This document shows, in pieces, positions 16,701-24,603 of a DNA stretch of 33,216 bases. Both the position numbers and the translations under genes were made by a program. Source of the DNA: a bacterium. Its GTDB lineage: Bacteria > Moduliflexota > Moduliflexia > Moduliflexales > JAUQPW01. Location of the stretch: NCBI GenBank assembly GCA_030550175.1, contig JAUQPW010000061.1:1-33216 (forward strand). Direction: 5' to 3'. The notes beneath the pieces are model-generated. The model did not search any database, had not been told where the DNA came from, and was given only the letters and a program-made list of their open reading frames with translations. Within the stretch, counting starts at the first letter, position 1; each line of letters starts with the position of its first letter.

Positions 16701-18785
16701 TTACCGAGGGTTGTCGGCCATTTTTTCTCGAAAGAATTGGATAAACTCTTCGGCCGGCATGGGTTTACTAAAAAGAAAACCCTGCATCTCATCACAGCGA
16801 TAGGGACGTAAAAAGGTTAGCTGCTCTTCGGTTTCAACACCTTCGGCAATGACCTTCAGGTTTAGACTATGGGCCATGGCAATAATAGCCGTTGTAATAG
16901 CTGTATCATTGGGATTTGTAGGGATATGCTGTACAAAGGACTGATCAATTTTTAAGGTATCGATAGGAAAACGCTTGAGATAACTTAGGGAAGAATAGCC
17001 GGTTCCAAAATCATCGATGGAAAGTTTAACCCCTAAGGCTTTCAATTCCTGCAACTTCGTAATAGCTCTTTCCACGTTTTCCATGCCAATGCTTTCGGTC
17101 AATTCCAGCTCCAGATAGCTGGGGTGAAGACCGGTCTTTTCTAATACCTGAGCCAGCATTTTGGCCAAATCCTCCCGTTTAAAGTGGCTTATGGAAAGAT
17201 TTACGGCCATGCGCAAAGGAGGAAGACCAGCATCTTGCCAGGCTTTATTTTGAGCGCAGGCTGTCAGTAAAACCCATTCCCCCAGGGGGATAATAAAACC
17301 GGTCTCTTCTGCCAGCGGGATAAATTTACCTGGAAGGATCAAACCTAACTTGGGATGACGCCAGCGGACCAGAGCTTCTACACCGACCACTCTTCCGGTA
17401 TGGATATTTATCTGAGGTTGGTAATAAATCACAAATTCTTCCCGCTCTAATGCCCGGTATAATCGATTTTCCAGGGCTAATCGTTCCAAGGCAGTAGCAT
17501 TCATGGCGGGTGTGTAGAGCTGATAAGTGTTTCGGCCCTGTTCTTTGGCCCGATGTAAGGCCATATTTGCGTTCTTGAGTAAGGTCTGAGCATCTTCTCC
17601 ATCATTAGGATAAAGGGCAATCCCAATGCTGGGCGTCACGTGGAGCTCATGACCTTCGAAATAAAAGGCAGATTTAAGGATTTCAATGATTTTCTGAGCG
17701 GTTTTCGCCACATCCTCTATCTGATCCATACCCGGTAACAGGAGTGCAAACTCGTCATCTCCCAGACGGGCTACCGTATCCCCCTCGCGTAAAGAGCTTA
17801 CCAATCGTCGAGCAACTCCCCGCAATAACTGATCACCTACCGCATGTCCCAAGGTATCATTGATAATTTTAAATCGATCCAAATCCACCAGCATGACGGC
17901 TAACTTTCCCTGGTTACGGTGGGCTTGAGCTAAGGCCAGGGTAAGCCGGTCATTAAAGAGCGTTCGATTCGGCAGGCCGGTCAGAGCATCGTCATAAGCC
18001 AGGTGACGGATCGTTTCCTCATCCCGCTTACGTTGGGTAATATCCGTCTGCACCCCAATAAAATGGGTTAGACGCCCTTTCTCATCCCGTACAGGCGCAA
18101 TGGTCAATTCATTCCAGAACGGGGATCCATCCTTACGGTAATTTTTTAAAACCACCCAGCATTCTCGTTCTTCCCGCAAGGCATTTCGAATCTCCGAGAT
18201 AGTCGCCGGGTCCGTGTCGGGTCCTTGCAGAAATCGCAAGTTACGCCCCAGGATCTCTGCCTGGGTATAGCCGGTTATCCTTTCAAGAGCCGGATTACAA
18301 TAAATAACCGGATTATCAGGTTGGTTCGGGTCAGTAATAGCAATTCCATTGCTGGCGGCTGCAATCGCACGATCCCGCAGTCGCATTGCTTCTTCTGCCC
18401 GCTTGCGTTCCAGAAGATCACGTATTCGTCGCTCGGCAATAGCCAGTCGCACCTTTAGAAGTCTGACGTCTACCGGTTTAGATAAATAATCGTCTGCACC
18501 GGCTTCGAGTACTTCTCGGAGATCTTCCACCTGATCCCGTACCGTAATAATCAAAATCACACTCCAATTTCCTTGGGGAAGCAGTCGCATTTGGCGACAG
18601 AGCTGTAAACCATCCATTCCTGGTAACATCCAATCCAGGACAATCAAAGGATGAGCATCTTGTTGATAAATCTCCCAGGCTGTTTCAGCATCAGCACAGG
18701 CTGTAACTTCATACCCACACGACCGGATAACCGTCTCCAGCAACCGTCGTGTCAAGGGATCATCTTCTACAAGGAGTACTTTCAT
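16701..18785 (-). CDS. Response regulator with LOV-like PAS, GGDEF and EAL domains
   Basis: 694 residues. Receiver domain 1-120: acidic pocket EDD near 7-9, phospho-acceptor D51 in IVLDWMLPGMDG, T81 and K103 in LSKP. Residues about 140-255 form a LOV-type PAS domain (ITDPNQPDNPVIYCNPA, GRNLRFLQGPDTDP, NYRKDGSPFWNEL, FIGVQTDIT); the flavin-binding cysteine of GRNCRFLQ is leucine here. The GGDEF domain (DALTGLPNR onward) has RLGDDEF instead of RLGGDEF, and an inhibitory-site RxxD (REGD) five residues earlier. The EAL domain has EALVRW, NLS, ELTES, DDFGTGYSS, LKIDQSF, EGVETEEQ and QGFLF, so phosphodiesterase activity is expected. Likely lowers cyclic di-GMP in response to phosphorylation and a flavin or redox signal. 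No histidine kinase is adjacent. Confidence 0.95.
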   Translation of the reverse strand: MKVLLVEDDPLTRRLLETVIRSCGYEVTACADAETAWEIYQQDAHPLIVLDWMLPGMDGLQLCRQMRLLPQGNWSVILIITVRDQVEDLREVLEAGADDYLSKPVDVRLLKVRLAIAERRIRDLLERKRAEEAMRLRDRAIAAASNGIAITDPNQPDNPVIYCNPALERITGYTQAEILGRNLRFLQGPDTDPATISEIRNALREERECWVVLKNYRKDGSPFWNELTIAPVRDEKGRLTHFIGVQTDITQRKRDEETIRHLAYDDALTGLPNRTLFNDRLTLALAQAHRNQGKLAVMLVDLDRFKIINDTLGHAVGDQLLRGVARRLVSSLREGDTVARLGDDEFALLLPGMDQIEDVAKTAQKIIEILKSAFYFEGHELHVTPSIGIALYPNDGEDAQTLLKNANMALHRAKEQGRNTYQLYTPAMNATALERLALENRLYRALEREEFVIYYQPQINIHTGRVVGVEALVRWRHPKLGLILPGKFIPLAEETGFIIPLGEWVLLTACAQNKAWQDAGLPPLRMAVNLSISHFKREDLAKMLAQVLEKTGLHPSYLELELTESIGMENVERAITKLQELKALGVKLSIDDFGTGYSSLSYLKRFPIDTLKIDQSFVQHIPTNPNDTAITTAIIAMAHSLNLKVIAEGVETEEQLTFLRPYRCDEMQGFLFSKPMPAEEFIQFFREKMADNPR

Positions 18786-18910
18786 AAGCTAAATCTTCTC
18801 CCTACAACCAAACCCATGTTCACAAAGTTTGGCCCTTTTACCTCGTTATATAGCTCTTCACCTATTTTCACAAAAACTATGCTACCTCTCACACGGGAAA
18901 TGTCAAGATA

Positions 18911-18941
18911 TTATCTAACCCGTTTAACATTTGTTAGATAA
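18911..18941. promoter_or_regulatory. Inverted repeat, possible operator
   Basis: TTATCTAAC at 18911-18919 is the exact reverse complement of GTTAGATAA at 18933-18941. The surroundings hold direct near-repeats (ATGTCAAGATAT / ATGTCAAGACAT, and ACATTTGTT twice). The site is about 130-155 bases upstream of the REC-LOV-GGDEF-EAL start. It could be a repressor site or a repeat remnant. Confidence 0.35.
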
Positions 18942-19012
18942 CATGTCAAGACATTCGATAAGATATTTTACATTTGTTGGAATCAGGGGGGGGGGTCCTG
19001 CCGCACCAGGGT

Positions 19013-21010
19013 CTATTTTTTCTGTTGGGCTTCTCGACCTGCCCGTAAGGTTTGAATGATGGCTTCTTCATCATAAACGCAGCCACCCCAGGTCCCACCA
19101 CCGGACAATTGGAGTTCGGCAAAAAGTTTGACGGCAAGGGGTAACTGAGGGTCTGGCCGTAAGTCTTTACGTGGAGCACGTTCAGCGAGGATGCGGTGAC
19201 CTCTTTCGACACTCCAGGATTCCTTTGGAGAACCGGCTTCTCCGATCAGGTTAATCATCCCGGTCAATTGGTTGCGATCAATTCGAATGTGGAGAATATC
19301 CCCATCTAGAACCTTTCCGATAGGTCCTCCCGCCAGGGCTTCTGGACCAACGTGCCCTATACAGGGACCACTTGAGAAACCGGAGAATCGCCCATCTGTA
19401 ACCAGAGCGACCCCTTGGAGGGCTTTCGTATATTTCAGCGCAAAGGTAATCTGGGCTGTCTCAGGCATACCTGCCCCCAAGGGACCTCGACAGATAAGAA
19501 CGATAATATCTCCGGGTTGAATACGATCGGGTCCGGTGGATTTAACGGCTGCTATGGCATCATCTTCAGAGACAAAGACTCGAGCCGGACCTATATGGTC
19601 ATAGACCCCATCTTTACAAAGACTGGGATCGATAGCGGTGCTCTTAACTACACATCCTTCGGGGGCTAAATTACCTTGGGGAAAAACAACCGTACTGGTA
19701 AGTCCCCGTTGTTTGGCACGGGCCGGACTCATAATGACCTCATCGGGATCGACCCTATCTTGTTCACGCAGTATTTCACGGAATCGCACCCGACGGGAGG
19801 ATTCTTCCCACCACAGCAGATTATCTCGAACGGTCATTCCGGAAACAGTTAAGCACTCTAAATTTAATACTCCCAGCTCTCGCAAATGGAGCATGACTTC
19901 GGGAACAGCCCCGGCCAGGAATACTTGAACCGTCTTATAGTTGGCCGGACCGTTAGGGAGCACATCAACGATCCGGGGAACGATCCGATTGATCCGGGCC
20001 CAATCCGTCACAGTCGGTCTTTTAACACCTGCCGAGTAAGCGATAGCGGGAAGATGCAATAAGAGATTGGTAGAGCCACCAAAGGCAGCATGAACCGCCA
20101 TGGCATTTTCAAAAGCCTCGGGTGTCAGAATGTGGCGAAGTGTCAGGCCTTTCTGCTCTAATTGTTGAAGTGCCATGGCAGAGCTACGAGCCAAATTTAG
20201 CCAGACAGGCTCACCTGAGGGAGCAAGGGCAGAGTGGGGTAAGGCTATGCCTAAAGCTTCGGCTATAACCTGGGAAGTGGCGGCAGTTCCTAAGAACTGG
20301 CATCCTCCCCCCGGACTGGCACAGGCAGAGCAACCCAGTTGAGCGGCTTCCTGGATTGTTAATTCACCGTGAGAGAATCGAACCCCTATCGATTGAACTT
20401 TACCGGCATCTTCACCCGTTATAGGGGGAAGCGTCGTTCCACCCGGAATCAAAATGCCCGGTAAATTGCGGGCCGCTGCCAAAGCCATCATCATGGCCGG
20501 AAGGCCCTTATCACAGGTTGCAATACCTATAAGGCCTTTACGATTGGGTAGCGAACGAATCAATCTCCCCAAAACCTCAGCCGTGCTATTACGATAAGCC
20601 AGACTATCCATCATCCCTACAGTCCCCTGGGTTCGCCCATCACAGACATCTGTACAATGGGCGGCAAACGGGATGTAGCCTAGATCCTTGAGGGTATTCG
20701 CCGCTTCCCTCACAAGCAAATCAAGTTCCCAATGACCCGTATGATAACCCAGAGCAACCGGGGTACCGTCCCTCTCCCGAAGGCCCCCCATCGCACTCAA
20801 GATTAACATATCCTTCCCGAATACCCGGGCGGGATTCCAACCCATTCCTGCATTCTGTGATCCTGCAAACAAATTACCGCTGGGTTCCTCCCGAAGCATC
20901 TTCTCGGTAAAGGGTAACCTACCTTGAGGCCCCGGAGCTTTCGTTCGAACCTTAAAGATATCCCCGGAGGATTGTAAATAATCGGGCCATACTTTTGAGT
21001 TTAAAGCCAT
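19013..21010 (-). CDS. YjhG/YagF-type sugar-acid dehydratase (probable D-xylonate dehydratase)
   Basis: 665 residues of the IlvD/Edd Fe-S dehydratase superfamily. Length and many words match E. coli YjhG/YagF rather than IlvD: RPSGNLFAG-like start, NAGMGW, GYHTGHWELD, DVCDGRTQGT, SLAYRNS, ATCDKGLPAMMMALA, GEDAGKVQSIGVRF, CSACASPGGGCQFLGTA, SALAPSGEPVW, VHAAFGGSTNLLLHLPAI, DEVIMSPARAKQRGLTST, DGRFSGFSSGPCIGHVGPEALAGGPIG, SGGGTWGGCVYD. Fe-S ligand cysteines lie in DVCDG, TCDKG and the ACAS/GGCQ segment. YjhG converts D-xylonate to 2-keto-3-deoxy-xylonate. AAGGAG lies eight bases before the ATG. No aldolase, sugar transporter or dehydrogenase is adjacent, so the natural substrate remains open. 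Confidence 0.9.
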   Translation of the reverse strand: MALNSKVWPDYLQSSGDIFKVRTKAPGPQGRLPFTEKMLREEPSGNLFAGSQNAGMGWNPARVFGKDMLILSAMGGLRERDGTPVALGYHTGHWELDLLVREAANTLKDLGYIPFAAHCTDVCDGRTQGTVGMMDSLAYRNSTAEVLGRLIRSLPNRKGLIGIATCDKGLPAMMMALAAARNLPGILIPGGTTLPPITGEDAGKVQSIGVRFSHGELTIQEAAQLGCSACASPGGGCQFLGTAATSQVIAEALGIALPHSALAPSGEPVWLNLARSSAMALQQLEQKGLTLRHILTPEAFENAMAVHAAFGGSTNLLLHLPAIAYSAGVKRPTVTDWARINRIVPRIVDVLPNGPANYKTVQVFLAGAVPEVMLHLRELGVLNLECLTVSGMTVRDNLLWWEESSRRVRFREILREQDRVDPDEVIMSPARAKQRGLTSTVVFPQGNLAPEGCVVKSTAIDPSLCKDGVYDHIGPARVFVSEDDAIAAVKSTGPDRIQPGDIIVLICRGPLGAGMPETAQITFALKYTKALQGVALVTDGRFSGFSSGPCIGHVGPEALAGGPIGKVLDGDILHIRIDRNQLTGMINLIGEAGSPKESWSVERGHRILAERAPRKDLRPDPQLPLAVKLFAELQLSGGGTWGGCVYDEEAIIQTLRAGREAQQKK

Positions 21011-21349
21011 GGGTAAATCTCCTTACCGATCAACAAAGAACCGCAAAGACATCAGAACACAAAGAATTCTCCCATACAAAACTTTTTAGGAATCTTTCAG
21101 GCTCTGGTATCCCTACGGCCAAAAAGTTATTTTCTTTTTACCCCAACTATGTTAGGGGACCTTTTCTGCATTATTATGCACAGTATACTTCTCATTTTCC
21201 ACAAATCAAGAAATTGCTTTAAGAGAGTAAAGAAATAAGTTGCCAACCGGGAATAGAATCTTATACTAAGATAAGAACGTTTATTTTCCGTATTATTTTA
21301 AATTTTCTATAACCCTATTCCCTATTTTGTAAAAAGAAAAGAGGTGTCT
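21011..21349. other. Divergent intergenic region before nfuA
   Basis: 339 bases between the dehydratase and nfuA starts. It contains a candidate nfuA promoter at 21240-21267 and presumably one for the dehydratase. I see no open frame with a ribosome binding site and no repeat. Confidence 0.45.
21240..21267 (+). promoter_or_regulatory. Candidate sigma-70 promoter for nfuA
   Basis: TTGCCA at 21240-21245 (five of six) and TATACT at 21262-21267 (five of six) are separated by 16 bases. The nfuA start lies about 80 bases downstream. No experimental support; a sequence match only. Confidence 0.5.
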
Positions 21350-21931
21350 ATGATAACAGTTACCGAAGTTGCCAGAGAAAAGGTGATTGAGCTGATGCAA
21401 AAGACCGGAAAGCCTATCAAAGGGCTACGGGTCATTGCTGAGGCCAGATCACCCTTAAAAGTTGAGCACCGTCTGCTTTTTATCGTCGAGGGACAGGAAC
21501 AACCGGAAGATATCATTGTACCCGTTGAGGGATTCGATATTTATATCGATCCCCAAAGTGCTCAGTATTTAGAAAACGCAACCCTGGATTACGTCGATAA
21601 TATCATGAGTAGCGGGTTCAAAATAGATGTGCCCAAAAAGCTTCCGGCCAATCTTACAGGACCTATAGCTCAGAGGATCCAGAATTTGATCGATACCCGA
21701 ATTAACCCTGCTATAGCAGCGCATGGAGGCTATGTATCCCTTATAGATATCAAAGATAACGTGGTGTACGTGCAACTGGGGGGAGGATGCCAGGGATGCG
21801 GAATGGTGGACGTTACCTTGAAACAGGGTATCGAGGTCATGATTAAAGAAGAGGTACCCGAAATTACACAGGTTCTTGATGTAACGGACCATGCAGGTGG
21901 AAAGAACCCCTATTATCAACCCTCCAAGTAG
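21350..21931 (+). CDS. nfuA: Fe-S carrier protein NfuA
   Basis: 193 residues from the ATG at 21350; AGAGG lies five bases upstream, and a GTG two codons earlier overlaps that region. The N-terminal 100 residues resemble the degenerate A-type carrier domain of NfuA (ITVTEVAREKVIELMQK, DIYIDPQSAQYLENATLDYVD) without the usual cysteines. The C-terminal Nfu domain has INPAIAAHGGYVSLID and GGGCQGCGMVDVTLKQGIE with the cluster-binding C147 and C150, then VLDVTDHAGGKNPYY, very like E. coli NfuA. NfuA delivers [4Fe-4S] clusters to enzymes, including radical SAM proteins. The next gene, 100 bases away on the same strand, is a radical SAM protein, so a functional link is plausible. Confidence 0.94.
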   Translation: MITVTEVAREKVIELMQKTGKPIKGLRVIAEARSPLKVEHRLLFIVEGQEQPEDIIVPVEGFDIYIDPQSAQYLENATLDYVDNIMSSGFKIDVPKKLPANLTGPIAQRIQNLIDTRINPAIAAHGGYVSLIDIKDNVVYVQLGGGCQGCGMVDVTLKQGIEVMIKEEVPEITQVLDVTDHAGGKNPYYQPSK

Positions 21932-21964
21932 TTGAAGTCTTCAGGGATTTTAAGGGCTTGTACG

Positions 21965-22009
21965 AACACCTTTGATCGTTTTTAATTAAAAAGAACGATT
22001 CCAGGTGTT
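21965..22009. other. Hairpin between nfuA and the CUAEP radical SAM gene
   Basis: AACACCT at 21965-21971 pairs with AGGTGTT at 22003-22009; inside, ATCGTTT pairs with AACGAT-type sequence around an AT-rich loop. The hairpin lies in the 100-base gap between two co-directional genes. It may be a terminator or attenuator controlling read-through into the radical SAM gene. Confidence 0.5.
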
Positions 22010-22031
22010 ACGACGGTTACCAGGATAGCGG

Positions 22032-23480
22032 GTGCGAATTGTTTTGATCTCAACCTACGAGTTGGGTCGTCAACCTTTTGGTCTCGCCTCACCGGCTGCA
22101 TGGTTACGACGTGAGGGATTTGAGGTGGTTTGCATGGATCTGGCCGTTGAAGAATTGTCCGAAGAGGCCCTTAAGACAGCAGATGTTGTAGCACTTTACG
22201 TTCCGATGCATACGGCCACACGTCTGGCCATCCCACTCATTGCTAAGATCAAAGAACTTAACCCTACAGCTTCCATCTGTTTTTATGGGTTATATGCTCC
22301 CTTGAACGAAAGGTATTTACGTGAATTGGGTGTAGAGGTGATTGTTGGAGGGGAATTCGAAGAGGGCCTGGTACAATTCTGTAAACGGTTTTACCGAGAG
22401 ATTGAAAAAGCGTATTCAGAAGCCGGGGATCTTCCAACTCAAGTCCCTCGACCTCGGCCTTCAAAACAGGTCGAGCCTGTTATCTCAAGGAATCGTCAGC
22501 AATTTCTGGTTCCAGATCGGCGGGGTCTTCCGGATCTGTCCAACTATGCACGACTCTATACCGGGAAAGGAACCTTCCTAAAAGTAGGTTATGTAGAGGC
22601 CAGTCGAGGTTGCAAACATTTCTGCCGTCACTGTCCCATTGTACCCGTTTACCAAGGGAAATTTCGGATTGTCCAACAAGAGGTCGTCTTACAGGATATC
22701 CGTCAGCAAGTAGAAGCCGGTGCTCAGCATATCACGTTTGGCGACCCGGATTTTTTCAACGGTATCGGTCATAGCATTCCCCTGGTTCAGGCGCTTCATC
22801 GGGAATATCCCCATCTTTCCTATGATGTAACCATCAAAGTAGAGCATCTGCTGAAATATGCTTCTTATCTGCCTATTCTGCGTGAGACCGGTTGTGCTAT
22901 CGTAACAACGGCTATGGAATCTATTGACAATCATGTGCTGGCGATCCTGAACAAAGGCCATACTCGAGAGGATTTCATAAAGGTTGTGCAGTTGTTTCGG
23001 GAACATGATTTAACCCTTAATCCAACCTTTGTGACCTTCACACCGTGGACGACCCTGGAAGGTTATCTGGAGTTACTTACCTTGCTAGACGACTTGAATT
23101 TGATAGACCAAGTAGCTCCCATCCAGCTGGCTATTCGTTTATTGATCCCTGAAGGTTCGAAGCTTCTGGAACTCCCTGAGGTCAGGGCCTTGATAGGTCC
23201 CTTTGAAGTAGAGCGGTTAAGCTATCGCTGGACCTATCGTGATCCCCGGGTTGAGCAGCTATATCAGGAAGTAACTAAACTCGTCCGCAAGGGTATTATG
23301 AAGAAGTCGACCCGAAGGGAGATTTTTAATGACATCCGGTCTTGTGTCCGTAAAGCTTTAAATCAACCAGAATCGACAAGAAAACCTTCAGACCTATACC
23401 CTTCGACCGGGGTTCCTTACTTAAGCGAACCCTGGTATTGCTGAGCTGAGCCTACCGAAGAGCAGTTTGCTCTGGTTTAG
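22032..23480 (+). CDS. B12-binding radical SAM selenoprotein with CUAEP tail
   Basis: A GTG start with AGGA six bases upstream. Residues 1-125 resemble a cobalamin-binding Rossmann domain (RIVLISTYE, DVVALYVPMHTAT). The radical SAM cluster is C194-x3-C198-x2-C201 in GCKHFCRHC, followed by FGDPDFFN and a TIM-barrel region to about 400. A conventional reading stops at the TGA at 23442-23444, directly after TGC. In frame, the next codons read A-E-P-T-E-E-Q-F-A-L-V and then TAG at 23478-23480. This C-U-A-E-P tail matches the family known as CUAEP/CCAEP-tail radical SAM proteins, in which U is selenocysteine. With Sec at position 471 the protein is 482 residues. A SECIS-like hairpin follows the UGA. 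The function of the family is not known to me. nfuA is immediately upstream. Confidence 0.85.
23454..23476 (+). promoter_or_regulatory. SECIS-like hairpin after the UGA codon
   Basis: AGAGCA (23459-23464) pairs exactly with TGCTCT (23468-23473) around a GTT loop. ACC (23454-23456) pairs with GGT (23474-23476) below a two-base GA bulge. The loop G lies 20 bases after the UGA. Bacterial SECIS elements sit at this distance, inside the coding region, and carry a G at the start of the apical loop; SelB binds them. Confidence 0.75.
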
Positions 23481-23531
23481 TTATTTACTTCTTCATTAAT
23501 CCGGATTAGGTAGCTGTTTTTGCAACAAATA

Positions 23532-24319
23532 CTATTTGCTCGGCATCCGCCAGATACCGTCCCAATCCTCTAGAGGGGGATTCTGCTGGTAGTTCTTGCA
23601 ACGCTTAATCATCAACTGAGTCGGGAGATCCTTGGGATATAACCCCATAACCCTTTGAAAAAACTCGATGGCCTGGCTCCAGTGATAAGTTTGGTATACT
23701 GTAAGCGCTGCGGAGTAAAACTCGACCAACCTTTTTTCTTTCTGGCTTACTTCTCCCTTGAGTCCCAGCAGTTCATAGATCAAAATCTCTTCTTTTGTCC
23801 TTCCCCCAGGTTGCCTTTAGGACGAACTTCGACAACAAAAGCAAAACCTGTCTGGCCGATTTTGAGGGCTTGGAGGAATTCACTCGGGTTGTAAATAGCC
23901 AGATCAGCAGTCAACACCCGTATCAGTGAACCATCCGATAGGCATACGCCTCACATGGCAGTACTCTCCGGTAGCTTCCAGACCCAGGGAGAGGAAGGTC
24001 AGATGTTTGTGGATTTTCATCATCTCATGGAAGTAGTCAGTGATCCATCCAAAATCGCTTGCCGTAAGTCTCTTATTGTTGGTAGTCAGCAATTTCTTGC
24101 TGAGGATGACCAGATCCATCCGACTTTGTCTGGATGTTGCATCCAGTAAGGTCTCGATTTGATGATCGATTAACTTAAAGGTTTGATCGAGGATTTGCGA
24201 AGAGAGGTTATCTGCTGTGAATCGCGTATTAGAGTGGGAGAAAAAGTCTACTACCGATACGGTAGGGATCAGTAAGCCAGTAGAAGGGCCGTCAGAGTAG
24301 TTTGAAAAGTCAATTGCAC
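23532..24319 (-). pseudogene. Decayed Cache-sensor class III cyclase gene
   Basis: Pieces of one gene read in several minus-strand frames. Near 24319 a VQLTFQTTLTALLLAY stretch resembles an N-terminal membrane span and ends in TGA. In another frame, SNTRFTADNLSSQILDQ runs into SRMDLVILSKK and FLSLGLEATGEYCHVRR, an extracellular Cache-type sensor. Near 23940 the frame shifts to DGSLIRVLTADLAIYNP and LQALKIGQTGFAFVVE. Near 23785 it shifts again into ELLGLKGEVSQKEKRLVEFY, AIEFFQRVMGLYPKDLP and DWDGIWRMPSK, the TPR-like tail typical of class III adenylate/guanylate cyclases. The HAMP and catalytic domains that should lie between the sensor and this tail are absent. At least two frameshifts, an in-frame stop and an internal deletion make it nonfunctional. 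The last 83 codons (23532-23783) remain open. Confidence 0.75.
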
Positions 24320-24571
24320 GGTTAAATTATCATTGAGCTGATTATATCATTTTATCAAGAAAAATGGACCTATCAATATGCCCGTTTAACAGAAAACTTA
24401 AATTTAAATGGGGTACGAAGGATAGAGACCATTCCATGGGTAACCTGCCACCTATTCAACCGAAATGGGTATAGCCCCTACAGGTAATACGATATTTCCT
24501 TTTACAGGAAAAGTCTATCTGTTAAGAATCTAAAATTTAATAAACATAAGGAGCTTAACGTAGATAAACCG
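24320..24571. other. Intergenic region, no gene seen
   Basis: About 250 AT-rich bases between the pseudogene's presumed 5' end and the ATP-grasp gene terminator. One short stem (TTTCCT/AGGAAA near 24495-24511) is the only structure I see. Confidence 0.4.
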
Positions 24572-24603
24572 GCTGGGAGAGATTAGATAAAACCTCTCCC
24601 AGC
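24572..24603 (-). terminator. Hairpin directly after the ATP-grasp gene
   Basis: GCTGGGAGAG (24572-24581) and CTCTCCCAGC (24594-24603) form a perfect ten-base stem starting at the base after the TGA stop. The minus-strand sequence after it is CGGTTTATC, so the T tract is weak. Probably a transcription end or an mRNA 3' stabiliser. Confidence 0.6.
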
